Shown: one piece after another, positions 1 to 6,374 of the stretch
Layout: every line of letters begins with the position of its first letter
Position numbering within the stretch: position 1 is the stretch's first letter
Source of the DNA: an uncultured Collinsella sp.
Lineage (GTDB): Bacteria; Actinomycetota; Coriobacteriia; Coriobacteriales; Coriobacteriaceae
Direction of reading: 5' to 3'
NCBI GenBank assembly: GCA_902494945.1
Contig: CABUVF010000078.1
Span: 1-9,508 of the forward strand
Length of the DNA stretch: 9,508 nucleotides
The notes under the pieces: model-generated
Databases searched by the model: none
Told to the model about the DNA's origin: nothing
Seen by the model: the letters and a program-made list of their open reading frames with translations, nothing else
Position numbers and translations under genes: made by a program

Positions 1-668
1 CGACGCTTGTGGGTGTGGGTTCGTCGATTTGCGGCGGTTCTGCCATCGCCGCGACCGCACCCGTCATCGATGCCGACGATCGCGAGATTGCCCAGGCTAT
101 TTCGGTCATCTTCCTGTTTAACGTTATCGCGGCGCTCGTGTTTCCGACGCTCGGTGGTATGCTCGGGCTGACCAACGAGGGCTTTGGCCTGTTTGCCGGC
201 ACCGCCATCAACGACACCTCGTCCGTAACGGCTGCGGCGAGTGCTTGGGACAGTATGCATCCCGGTGCCAATGTGCTCGAGAGCGCCACGGTGGTCAAGC
301 TCACCAGGACGCTGGCCATTATTCCCATCACGTTGGTCCTCGCATGCTGGCAGATGCATCTGGCGCGTAAGGCCGGCGGCGACGCCAAAAGCACGTTTTC
401 GCTTAAACGCGCGTTTCCCATGTTCGTGCTGTTCTTTGTGCTGGCAAGCGTGGTCACCACGGTGTTTCAGCTTCCCACGTCCATTACGGCGCCCATCAAG
501 GAGCTTTCGAAGTTCTTTATCGTGATGGCCATGGCGGCTATTGGCTTTAATACCGATATCGTCGAGCTGGTCAAAAAGGGCGGCAAGCCCATCGCGCTGG
601 GCTTTTGCTGCTGGATTGGCATTGCGTGCATGAGCTTGGGAATGCAGCACGTGCTGGGAATCTGGTAG
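1..668 (+). CDS. YeiH/UPF0324 family putative sulfate exporter, 3' part only
   Basis: The gene is cut by the left window edge; about 221 C-terminal residues are visible of a family that usually has about 330-350. The reading frame is open from base 3. The first visible residues, around GVGSSICGGSAIAATAPVI, match the conserved core of the YeiH/YadS (UPF0324, Cons_hypoth698) inner-membrane family, as does the FAGTAINDTSSVTAAA stretch. About six hydrophobic segments can be read, including IAQAISVIFLFNVIAALVF, the VVKLTRTLAIIPITLVLACW region, FPMFVLFFVLASVVTTVF, FFIVMAMAAIGFNTDI and a last one near the C-terminus. Members are annotated as putative sulfate exporters, but the substrate is poorly established. 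Adjacent YeiH genes are often under a LysR regulator; here the downstream neighbour is a Fis-type regulator 273 bp away, so a regulatory link is only a possibility. No T-rich intrinsic terminator follows directly. Confidence 0.85.
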   Translation, partial: TLVGVGSSICGGSAIAATAPVIDADDREIAQAISVIFLFNVIAALVFPTLGGMLGLTNEGFGLFAGTAINDTSSVTAAASAWDSMHPGANVLESATVVKLTRTLAIIPITLVLACWQMHLARKAGGDAKSTFSLKRAFPMFVLFFVLASVVTTVFQLPTSITAPIKELSKFFIVMAMAAIGFNTDIVELVKKGGKPIALGFCCWIGIACMSLGMQHVLGIW

Positions 669-687
669 AGAAGTAGCTTATTCGCGT

Positions 688-707
688 GCTGGTTGCTGGT
701 TGCTGGT
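688..707. repeat. Short 7-bp tandem repeat (GCTGGTT, nearly three copies)
   Basis: Two full copies of GCTGGTT and a third copy missing its last base lie head to tail in the spacer after the YeiH-type gene. It does not overlap a credible coding region. It could be a slippage-prone tract; no function is apparent. Confidence 0.7.
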
Positions 708-729
708 GAGCGCAAGCCTGCGGTGGAGC

Positions 730-790
730 GATAGGAGCTCTTGCGGGTATGGCTTGTCCGCAGGTTTATAAGTCCCGAAGAGCTCTTATC
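730..790. other. Long imperfect inverted repeat upstream of the regulator gene
   Basis: The left arm 730-747 and right arm 774-790 pair over 17 positions with one bulged G and one G-T (G-U in RNA) pair, around a 26-base loop. Both arms contain GAGCTC, and 778-787 (AAGAGCTCTT) is itself a perfect palindrome. No run of T follows, so this is not a normal intrinsic terminator. CCTGCGG at 717-723 can also pair with CCGCAGG at 758-764 in the loop, which gives an alternative or pseudoknot-like fold. It lies between the YeiH-type gene and the regulator at 942. It could be a leader-RNA structure, a terminator needing Rho, or a protein-binding site. Confidence 0.5.
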
Positions 791-816
791 GCCCCGCCAG
801 GATGGCGATGCGGGGC
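791..816. other. GC-rich hairpin abutting the long inverted repeat
   Basis: GCCCCGC (791-797) pairs perfectly with GCGGGGC (810-816). It begins at the base after the preceding inverted repeat ends, so the two could stack in a transcript. There is no T tract after it. I do not recognise it as any known riboswitch class or T-box: the T-box AGGGTGG-type core is absent. Confidence 0.45.
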
Positions 817-853
817 AACACCTATACTCGCAGGACGGCGCTTTCTGCCCTAT

Positions 854-891
854 AGTGTTTGGTGAGCAATATCGTTCAATTTTGAAACACT
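854..891. promoter_or_regulatory. Nested inverted repeats, possible operator of the regulator gene
   Basis: AGTGTTT (854-860) and AAACACT (885-891) form a perfect 7-bp inverted repeat with a 24-base spacer. Inside it, TTCAATTTTGAA (875-886) is a second palindrome with a 2-base centre. They end 50 bp before the regulator start at 942. A TATAGT hexamer at 851-856 resembles a -10 box, but no good -35 box stands 16-18 bp before it. An autoregulatory binding site for the Fis-type protein is a reasonable guess, not shown. Confidence 0.35.
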
Positions 892-941
892 CGGTCGTGC
901 GACCGTCGGCGGTTGCACGTCGCCGCGGACAGGGGCAAATC

Positions 942-2159
942 ATGGATAGCGATGCCAAGCTGAACATCTTGACCGAGGCCCTGGGTGCTGCCGGGGCCTC
1001 GGCATTGGCAATCGATGCGCGTGGGGACGTCGCGATTTCGACCATGAATGACGCGGCGCTTGAGCGGGATGTGGCAGCTTTTGTTGCCGAACGCCTCGAC
1101 CGTATAGGAGACGGCGCGCGTCTGGTTATGGGGCGTGCGGGTACGCGCCTGAGCCTGACCGTTCGCCCCGCCGACAAAGAGGGCGGGGGCCTTTGGGTCG
1201 TCGTGGTCCGCGAGGTGCGCGGCGCCGCGGCGCACGCGGGCATCGAGTGGCTCAACGCCGACGAAGTTGAGGCCCGCTACGAATCGAGCGCGTACGGCAT
1301 CGTTGAGGGGCCTGCCTCGGTGGCTGCGCCGGTCGCCGAGAGCTACGCGCGCGGTGTGCCCCTTATGCTCGAGGGCGAGCTGGGAACGGGTCAGGTCGAG
1401 ATTGCCATGCGCCTCTATCTGGACGGTCCTTTTGTCGATCAGCCCTTTGTTGCCGTTGCGCTCGATGAGCTAACGGATCGCGGCTGGCGCCATCTGCTCA
1501 AAAGCGCCGAATCGCCGTTGTTCCAAACGGGGCTGACGCTTTGCATTGAGGGCTGGAACACGGTTGGCCCCCAGCGTCTCCGCGAGCTCGTTTCCACGAT
1601 GGCCGACACCGCGTTGGCGACGCGCTGCCATGTGGTGCTGACGGCGAATGACATGCCGGGCGGCAGCGAAAGCGATCAGGCTGCTTTTGTAACCGAGCGT
1701 CTGGCCTGTGCGGTGAGTGTGGCGCCGGCGATTGCCGAGCAGGGCGGCGCGTCGGAAAAGGTCGCACGCTATCTGGAGTATCTGGCAGATATGTTTGAGA
1801 CGGCAACACCTGCCTTGTCGTCCGCGGCGGCAAAGACACTCGATGCCTATCGATGGCCCCGTAACTACCTACAGCTGCGCGAGGTTTCGGAACGACTTTA
1901 TATATTAGTGGGGACGGGCACGGCCGAGCGGGCGGTGGCAGAAGAGGTGCTTGCACAGGAGGACGTTATCAAGACCGCGACCTTTGGTGCCCCGACGCTC
2001 GAAAGCGATTTGTATATCTTGCGGCCTCTGGTCGATACCGAGCGCGATATCGCGCGGTTGGTCGTAGGTCACCTTCACGGCAACAGGACCCGTGCTGCCG
2101 AAGTGCTAGGCGTAAGCCGTACGACCCTGTGGCGCCTGCTGAAGGACGACGACCGTTAA
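942..2159 (+). CDS. Fis-type HTH regulator with degenerate sigma-54-activator-like AAA domain
   Basis: The predicted protein has 405 residues. The C-terminus (about residues 376-402) carries a Fis-family helix-turn-helix, with GNRTRAAEVLGVSRTTLWRL readable, as in NtrC/PrpR-type activators. The middle resembles an RpoN-activator AAA domain but is decayed: the Walker A site reads GELGTGQ at residues 145-151, with Gln instead of the ATP-binding Lys. The Walker B region reads LTLCIEGWN where DE is expected, and no GAFTGA sigma-54 contact loop is seen. The N-terminal ~100 residues may be a worn sensory domain; I recognise nothing firm. ATG 942 was chosen because AGGGG at 931-935 lies 6 bases upstream and the in-frame extension back to 741 reads as non-protein. 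It probably binds DNA without ATP hydrolysis. Targets are unknown; the upstream YeiH-type gene or its own promoter are candidates. Confidence 0.75.
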   Translation: MDSDAKLNILTEALGAAGASALAIDARGDVAISTMNDAALERDVAAFVAERLDRIGDGARLVMGRAGTRLSLTVRPADKEGGGLWVVVVREVRGAAAHAGIEWLNADEVEARYESSAYGIVEGPASVAAPVAESYARGVPLMLEGELGTGQVEIAMRLYLDGPFVDQPFVAVALDELTDRGWRHLLKSAESPLFQTGLTLCIEGWNTVGPQRLRELVSTMADTALATRCHVVLTANDMPGGSESDQAAFVTERLACAVSVAPAIAEQGGASEKVARYLEYLADMFETATPALSSAAAKTLDAYRWPRNYLQLREVSERLYILVGTGTAERAVAEEVLAQEDVIKTATFGAPTLESDLYILRPLVDTERDIARLVVGHLHGNRTRAAEVLGVSRTTLWRLLKDDDR

Positions 2160-2170
2160 GCGAGGTGCCC

Positions 2171-2199
2171 GTGACCGCGTGCGGTACGTGTGCTACAGT
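2171..2199 (+). promoter_or_regulatory. Probable promoter of the membrane protein gene
   Basis: GTGACC (2171-2176) and TACAGT (2194-2199) are separated by 17 bp, close to the TTGACN/TANNNT pattern of housekeeping promoters. The predicted start site would be near 2206, about 38 bp before the ATG at 2244. This suggests the gene can be transcribed apart from the regulator upstream. Confidence 0.45.
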
Positions 2200-2243
2200 C
2201 CAAAGCAGCATTGTTTCGATTCTGTTACGGCGTGCGGGGGCGT

Positions 2244-2819
2244 ATGGCTGAGACTACAAAACCGAGCCGCAGAAGGCGGAGTGCCGCGCCGGTCAACCGA
2301 CGCACGACATCGGTGACGTGGGGCAAACACGCCTCGGGGTTTGATGGCTCGTTCAAGCGCACTAAATACGGCTATCCTTCGGCAAGCGCTCGCTTGGCCA
2401 TGCAGGCCGAGTCCTCGTTGTGGGGCCGCAAACGCGTGGTGGGCTCAAAGCTCAAGCACGACGGAACGCTCGGTTACATCAGCCGCGGGGCGGCTCGTCG
2501 CAGCGGACTCAATCCGGCTGGTTGGCATCGTTATGTTCCGATCGCGGTCGTCATTGCGGTGATCGTCATCGCACTCGCTGCGCTTGGCTACGCCGGCGGC
2601 GGCGCCAACTTGGACGCAGTGTCTAAATCGCCCGAGCTCGCGCATGCGGGCACAGAAGTTGTCGAGGGCGCTCAGACCCAGACGGGCGTCGCGCCCCAGC
2701 GCGGTATCGTTGCGGCAGCCTCCACCATCGCCGATGCGCAAAAGGACGAGGGTGAACAGGGCGACGACGCCGAAACGACTCAAAAGAACGAAACGACGAC
2801 AACTCTACCGGCAAGATAA
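2244..2819 (+). CDS. Single-pass membrane protein of unknown function
   Basis: The predicted protein has 191 residues and I do not recognise its family. Residues 1-97 are strongly basic, with several Arg/Lys clusters such as PSRRRRSAAP near the start. One hydrophobic helix follows at about 98-117 (VPIAVVIAVIVIALAALGYA). The tail (118-191) is Gly/Ala-rich and then acidic and polar, ending in a Thr-rich stretch. By the positive-inside rule the basic half should be in the cytoplasm and the acidic tail outside. ATG 2244 has a G-run at 2236-2240 just upstream with tight spacing. An in-frame start at 2190 would fall inside the likely promoter, so I reject it. It could be a lineage-specific envelope protein; the basic region might contact nucleic acid or the membrane surface, but nothing proves this. 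Confidence 0.65.
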   Translation: MAETTKPSRRRRSAAPVNRRTTSVTWGKHASGFDGSFKRTKYGYPSASARLAMQAESSLWGRKRVVGSKLKHDGTLGYISRGAARRSGLNPAGWHRYVPIAVVIAVIVIALAALGYAGGGANLDAVSKSPELAHAGTEVVEGAQTQTGVAPQRGIVAAASTIADAQKDEGEQGDDAETTQKNETTTTLPAR

Positions 2820-2830
2820 GTTGCGAGCGG

Positions 2831-2857
2831 GTCCGCCGTTCGTTAGAACGGCGGGAC
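2831..2857. terminator. Hairpin between convergent genes, probable terminator
   Basis: GTCCGCCGTTC (2831-2841) and its partner at 2846-2857 form an 11-bp stem with a single bulged G and a GTTA loop. It lies in the 41-bp gap between the stops of the membrane protein and the nitroreductase. Downstream on the plus strand comes TAATTACTTT, only moderately T-rich. The minus-strand side is GC-rich, so it is likelier to work for the plus-strand gene. Confidence 0.6.
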
Positions 2858-2860
2858 TAA

Positions 2861-3382
2861 TTACTTTACATACACCACGTTGTCGCGGCGGGGTTTGGGC
2901 TCGGGTAGCGTGTCTTCGGCATAGCCCAGAATGCAGTGACCGACACCGCGCAGGCTGCCGTCGGCGGGCAGGCCCCAGCTGGCCAGCAGCTCCAGGCCCT
3001 CGGGCGAGTCAAAGACCTCATGCGCGCGGTGAATCCAGCACGAATCGACACCCAGTGCATAGGCGGCGTTGAGCAAGTTGCCCATGGCGAGCGAGCCGTC
3101 TTCCAGATACGTGGGCACGCTGCGGTCAACCAGCACCACCACAACGGTCTTGGCGCCATAGAAGGGGTCGCTGTTGCTGCCCATGACCTGGGCGTTGAGC
3201 TGTGAGAGACGCTCGACGGTCGCGGGGTCGGTGACGGCGACAAACGTCACCGGTTGGCGGCCCATGCCGCTCGGTGCATATTGGCCGGCTTCGATAATAC
3301 GTGCAAGCTTTTCGGCCTCGACAGGGCGGTCGCTGTATTTGCGGCAGCTGCGGCGGTGGATGAGCGCTTCGATAGTCTCCAT
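2861..3382 (-). CDS. Nitroreductase family protein (FMN-dependent oxidoreductase)
   Basis: The predicted protein has 173 residues, normal for the short nitroreductase class. The N-terminal motif IHRRSCRKYSDRPV (residues 8-21) is the typical FMN-phosphate-binding RRSxRxY/F stretch. YAPSGMGRQPVTFVAV is the second conserved flavin-binding segment. MGNLLNAAYALGVDSCWIH and the C-terminal GHCILGYAED also fit the fold. Such enzymes use NAD(P)H to reduce nitro groups, quinones or flavins in the cytoplasm; the natural substrate here cannot be told. ATG 3382 was chosen because the minus strand carries AAGGAG (plus 3388-3393) five bases upstream, and family similarity begins immediately. A longer frame from 3478 adds 32 residues with no family character. 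It is transcribed divergently from the small gene at 3677. Confidence 0.88.
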   Translation of the reverse strand: METIEALIHRRSCRKYSDRPVEAEKLARIIEAGQYAPSGMGRQPVTFVAVTDPATVERLSQLNAQVMGSNSDPFYGAKTVVVVLVDRSVPTYLEDGSLAMGNLLNAAYALGVDSCWIHRAHEVFDSPEGLELLASWGLPADGSLRGVGHCILGYAEDTLPEPKPRRDNVVYVK

Positions 3383-3676
3383 GGTGTCTCCTTGTAGTGG
3401 CGTTGCAGATGCCCCGTTCATACCCGTCGGGCTCAAACGATAGACGGTCAATTGCCCGGCCAAAAGGATAGATTCCAATTGGGAAAGTAGGTTTGCATAA
3501 AAGTGCCTTCAGAATGTGACAAACAAATGGGATGGTTAAACGTTTTATCCCGTCTACCCTGCGGTTTTTTACCACTTGCCTAAATGACGAACGCATAACC
3601 TCTGATAAAGGTTTTACTAAAGGAGTACCAACGTTTATCAATGCGCCGTGGTGGCGCCGGGCCAGGAGGTAACATC
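3383..3676. other. Divergent intergenic region, 294 bp, AT-richer than its surroundings
   Basis: This stretch is visibly poorer in G+C than the genes on either side, as expected for a region with promoters in both directions. It contains the minus-strand promoter candidate, an AAACGTTT palindrome at 3538-3545, and a small AACCT/AGGTT hairpin around 3597-3613. A Shine-Dalgarno-like AAAGGAG at 3619-3625 is not followed by a well-spaced start codon. I found no convincing plus-strand -35/-10 pair and no RNA gene. Confidence 0.5.
3494..3522 (-). promoter_or_regulatory. Candidate promoter of the nitroreductase gene
   Basis: Read on the minus strand, TTGTCA (plus 3517-3522) and TATGCA (plus 3494-3499) are separated by 17 bp. 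Transcription would begin near 3487, giving a leader of about 105 bases before the ATG at 3382. TTGACC in the same leader has no convincing -10 partner. The -35 half lies within an 11-mer, AATGTGACAAA (3513-3523), that is also the left arm of the palindrome at 8377. Confidence 0.45.
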
Positions 3677-3967
3677 ATGTTCCAGGCTGGAGATGTCGTC
3701 GAGACCGACTTCGAAGGATTTCTGAAGCTGCTGCGTTCCAAGACGCGCGCTTTTGTGACGATTGACGATCACGAGTACTACATCACGCACACCGATGGCT
3801 ATTGGCGTGTTCAGGATTGCGAGGCCCTCAACGATAAGGGCCACTTTACTGACTGCTCCGAGCTGGTCAACACGGTCTGCGAGGTTGTCGAGCTGCCGTG
3901 GATTGCCGGCAAGAGCCTGCATGACAGCTTCTCCGGCGCTACGGTCTATGAGGCCGTCGCCGCCTAA
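3677..3967 (+). CDS. Small acidic protein of unknown function
   Basis: The predicted protein has 96 residues. The start is well supported: AGGAGGT at 3664-3670 lies six bases before ATG 3677. It is rich in Asp and Glu, has three cysteines (48, 60, 68) and no membrane segment or signal peptide, so it is probably a soluble cytoplasmic protein. The stretch from residue 25 to 45 (AFVTIDDHEYYITHTDGYWR) reads like a small beta sheet, and residues 60-72 like an amphipathic helix. I cannot assign a family. Its own strong ribosome binding site and its own terminator suggest a separately and perhaps highly expressed single gene. The cysteines are not spaced as CxxC, so metal binding is not indicated. 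An in-frame start at 3641 (12 more residues, Gly/Arg-rich) lacks a properly spaced ribosome site. Confidence 0.75.
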   Translation: MFQAGDVVETDFEGFLKLLRSKTRAFVTIDDHEYYITHTDGYWRVQDCEALNDKGHFTDCSELVNTVCEVVELPWIAGKSLHDSFSGATVYEAVAA

Positions 3968-3993
3968 CAGGCAATAAAACCCGATTTTCACGT

Positions 3994-4029
3994 GACCGCT
4001 GGCGCCGCCCCCGTGCCGGCGGTCTTTTT
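3994..4029 (+). terminator. Strong intrinsic terminator after the small acidic protein
   Basis: GACCGCTGGC (3994-4003) pairs with GCCGGCGGTC (4015-4024) through 10 bp including one G-U, with an 11-base loop. Five T residues follow at 4025-4029. It isolates the small gene from the MarR/ABC operon. Confidence 0.9.
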
Positions 4030-4072
4030 CTGCCGATAGGCCATAAAAGTGCAGGCATTTGCGGTGAGCCTG

Positions 4073-4086
4073 TTGACGATAGTCAA
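4073..4086. promoter_or_regulatory. Candidate MarR operator O1 (palindrome over the -35 box)
   Basis: TTGACGATAGTCAA is a perfect inverted repeat with 5-bp arms and a 4-bp centre. MarR-family proteins typically bind such AT-rich palindromes overlapping their own promoter, and the marR gene begins 62 bp further on. Binding is inferred. Confidence 0.55.
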
Positions 4087-4101
4087 AACTCGGACTAATC
4101 T
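4073..4101 (+). promoter_or_regulatory. Promoter of the marR-ABC exporter operon
   Basis: TTGACG (4073-4078) and TAATCT (4096-4101) have exactly 17 bp between them, near the housekeeping consensus. The predicted transcription start is near 4108, about 40 bp before the marR ATG. The -35 box is the left half of the palindrome TTGAC-GATA-GTCAA, so a bound repressor would block polymerase. Confidence 0.75.
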
Positions 4102-4112
4102 AGAGATACAAA

Positions 4113-4133
4113 ATTGGTCAATAATCGGACAAT
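4113..4133. promoter_or_regulatory. Candidate second operator O2 (imperfect 21-bp palindrome)
   Basis: This 21-bp element begins ATTG and ends CAAT and matches its own reverse complement at 7 of 10 arm positions around a central A. It lies just downstream of the expected transcription start. TCGGAC followed by AATC-like bases also occurs twice nearby (4090-4100 and 4126-4135). Weaker than O1. Confidence 0.3.
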
Positions 4134-4148
4134 CGAATGGTGGGATAG

Positions 4149-4649
4149 ATGAATAGTGCGGTTACGCTGGTCGACTTCGACCGGTTGCTCAATGGACTCG
4201 ACCATATCTATTCGGAGTTCTCGCGCGCCTGCGGTCTTTCGGACTGCGCTTATTGGATGCTCGTCGATACCAGCACGGCGGGCGGCAGTATTGCCGTAAG
4301 CCGCCTGACGAGCGAATGGTTCTACAGCAAACAGACCATCAACTCGGCAATTAAAACCTTGAAGGCGCGGGGTTTCGCAACGTTGGAGTTTGCCGAGGGC
4401 AGTCGCAAGAATAAGGTTGTGAGCCTGACCGAAGCGGGCATGCGGTTTGCCGAGCGTTATGCACTGCCGGCACTCAAGGCCGAGCAGCGAGCCTTTGGCG
4501 CGCTTGAGCCGTGTGAGCAACGCGAAATCATGCGCCTAATCGGAAAATTTTCCCATGCGCTCGGCGATGAGTGCGATGCCTTTAAGCAGCATATCGCTGC
4601 CGAGAGCCAGGCCGAGAATCAAGGTGAGGGGGAGTCGTGCGACTCTTAA
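4149..4649 (+). CDS. MarR-family transcriptional regulator
   Basis: The predicted protein has 166 residues, within the usual 140-170 range. The winged helix-turn-helix is readable: a helix at about 45-58, the recognition helix near 60-76 (SKQTINSAIKTLKARGF), then the beta wing around 78-93 with the typical basic turn GSRKNK, followed by SLTEAGMRFAER. N- and C-terminal helices would form the dimer interface. It is expected to be a homodimeric repressor released by a small ligand. It is the first gene of an operon with the two ABC exporter subunits; its 3' end overlaps the next reading frame by 13 bases, so translation is probably coupled. The likely target is its own promoter at 4073-4101. The ribosome site before ATG 4149 is weak (GGTGGG at 4139-4144). 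The last ~15 residues are acidic and polar and probably disordered. Confidence 0.88.
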   Translation: MNSAVTLVDFDRLLNGLDHIYSEFSRACGLSDCAYWMLVDTSTAGGSIAVSRLTSEWFYSKQTINSAIKTLKARGFATLEFAEGSRKNKVVSLTEAGMRFAERYALPALKAEQRAFGALEPCEQREIMRLIGKFSHALGDECDAFKQHIAAESQAENQGEGESCDS

Positions 4650-6373
4650 TGAGGTTTATGAAGCCGTATCGCAGGCTTGTCGCGGTGACGTTGTTGGTGC
4701 TGCTAATCGACAACGTTGGCACACTGCTGGTACCCACGATGTTGGCGAACATGGTCAACACCGGTATCACCACGGGCGATGTCGACTACATTTTGCGCAA
4801 CGGTCTCTACATGCTTATCGCGACCGGCATGGCCAGCGGCGGCGCGGTGTTGGGCTGCTATCTTTCGGCGCGCCTGGCCGCCAACGTGGCCTGCGATATC
4901 CGCAATGCCGTCTACGACAAGTCGCTCGAGCTGTCTGCCAGTGACTTTGAGCGCTTTGGCACGGGTTCGATGATCACGCGCTCGCTCAACGACATCAACG
5001 TGATTCAGCAGGCGATTCTGCAGACAATTCAGCTGGTGCTGCCGGTGCCGTTTTTGGCCGTGGCGGGCATCATCTTCGCCTGGCATATCGATCCCGCCAT
5101 GGGCACGCTGCTGGGTGCAGTCGTGGCGATTGTGCTGGTGGCGGCGGTCTTTACGGTCGCCAATGCGGCGCCGATTTTTATGCGCCTGCAGAGTTTTATC
5201 GACCGTATGAACGTGGTGTTGCGCGAGAACATCGTGGGCGTGCGCGTCATCCGTGCGTTTAACAAGGAGCGCCATGAGGAGCAGCGCCTAGACGAGGTGT
5301 TTAGCGATTACGCGGCCAACGCCATCAAGGTCAACCACCTGTTTGTGGGTCTCGATAGCTCCAGCTTCTTTCTGATGAACATCGCCGAGGTGGCGGTGCT
5401 GTGGGTGGGAGGCAACCGCGTAGGTGTTCACGCCATGCAAATCGGCAGCATCTCGGCCGTGCTGGAATACGCGATTCTGATCCTGTTCTTTGTGATGATG
5501 GCGCAGATGGTGATCCTGACGCTTCCGCGCGCCGCGGCGTGCCTCAACCGTGCACAACAGGTGCTGGAGATTGAGCCGAGCATCGTCGATGGTGAGCGAA
5601 CGCTCGACGTGGGCGCGTCCGACTCAAAGGACGGAGCAGACGCGGTCGCCGTGTTCGACCATATGTCGTTCCGTTTTGACGATGCCGACGAGGACACCCT
5701 GTGCGACCTGAGCTTTGCCTGTCGGCGTGGCCAGACCACGGCGATTGTGGGCTCGACGGGATCGGGCAAATCGACGGTTGCCAAACTCTTGTTGCGTTTC
5801 CACGATGCCTCAAAGGGCGCCATACGCCTCAATGGTGTTGATCTGCGCGACCTTTCACAAGACGAGATTCGCGGGCATATCGCTTACGTGCCGCAGAAGG
5901 CGTGGCTGTTCTCGGGCACGGTGGCGAGCAACCTGCGCTATGGCAACGAGGATGCGACCGAGGCCGACATGCTTCACGCGCTGCGGGTTGCCCAGAGCAC
6001 CTTTGTGCTCGATCAGCCGCAGGGACTCAATACCCCGGTGGCGCAGGGCGGTACGAACTTCTCGGGCGGTCAGCGTCAGCGCCTGGCCATCGCCCGTGCG
6101 CTCATGAAGCATGCCGATCTATATATCTTCGACGATAGCTTTTCGGCCCTGGACTTTAAGACCGACGCGGCCCTGCGCCATGCGCTGCAGGACGAGACGC
6201 GCGATGCCGCGGTGCTCATCATCGCGCAGCGTATCTCGACCATTCTGCATGCCGACCAGATTGTGGTGCTCAAGGATGGCGAGGTCGTGGGCTTGGGCAC
6301 GCACGACGAGCTGATGGAGACCTGCGAGGTGTACCGCGCCATCGCGGAATCGCAGATGAAGGGAGGTGAGTAG
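4637..6373 (+). CDS. ABC exporter half-transporter, degenerate-site subunit
   Basis: The predicted protein has 578 residues, normal for a half-size exporter: a six-helix transmembrane domain (about 1-320) and a nucleotide-binding domain (about 340-578). Walker A is GSTGSGKST (372-380), the Q-loop Gln is 420, and the signature is FSGGQ (475-479). Walker B reads LYIFDDSFSALD, with Asp500 where the catalytic Glu should be. The H-loop reads IIAQRIST, with Gln531 in place of His. The same changes mark the degenerate-site subunit of heterodimeric exporters (TM287, BmrC and LmrC type), so this subunit should pair with the next gene product, contributing an intact signature motif to the active site. 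It probably expels drugs or other amphipathic compounds. GTG 4637 overlaps marR and follows a purine-rich site at 4621-4634. ATG 4649, joined to the marR stop as TAATG, is a possible alternative start 4 residues in. Confidence 0.93.
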   Translation: MRLLMRFMKPYRRLVAVTLLVLLIDNVGTLLVPTMLANMVNTGITTGDVDYILRNGLYMLIATGMASGGAVLGCYLSARLAANVACDIRNAVYDKSLELSASDFERFGTGSMITRSLNDINVIQQAILQTIQLVLPVPFLAVAGIIFAWHIDPAMGTLLGAVVAIVLVAAVFTVANAAPIFMRLQSFIDRMNVVLRENIVGVRVIRAFNKERHEEQRLDEVFSDYAANAIKVNHLFVGLDSSSFFLMNIAEVAVLWVGGNRVGVHAMQIGSISAVLEYAILILFFVMMAQMVILTLPRAAACLNRAQQVLEIEPSIVDGERTLDVGASDSKDGADAVAVFDHMSFRFDDADEDTLCDLSFACRRGQTTAIVGSTGSGKSTVAKLLLRFHDASKGAIRLNGVDLRDLSQDEIRGHIAYVPQKAWLFSGTVASNLRYGNEDATEADMLHALRVAQSTFVLDQPQGLNTPVAQGGTNFSGGQRQRLAIARALMKHADLYIFDDSFSALDFKTDAALRHALQDETRDAAVLIIAQRISTILHADQIVVLKDGEVVGLGTHDELMETCEVYRAIAESQMKGGE

Positions 6374-6374
6374 C

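Noticed and set aside
741..941. In-frame 67-residue N-terminal extension of the regulator
   Set aside because: It runs through the inverted repeats, has no ribosome site at its first start and does not read like a domain. ATG 942 has a well-spaced AGGGG.
669..941. Riboswitch or T-box in the regulator leader
   Set aside because: Stems are present, but no conserved core of a class I know is seen, so I list the structures without naming a class.
467..1255. Minus-strand open frame spanning the YeiH-type gene end, the spacer and the regulator start
   Set aside because: It overlaps two better-supported genes and reads as Arg/Ser/Ala-rich shadow sequence without motifs.
3383..3478. Longer nitroreductase start adding 32 residues
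   Set aside because: The extension has no family character, and ATG 3382 has an AAGGAG site five bases upstream.
3619..3676. Upstream start at 3641 or a leader peptide behind AAAGGAG (3619-3625)
   Set aside because: The spacing from AAAGGAG to ATG 3641 is about 15 bases, while AGGAGGT directly serves ATG 3677. The added residues are low-complexity.
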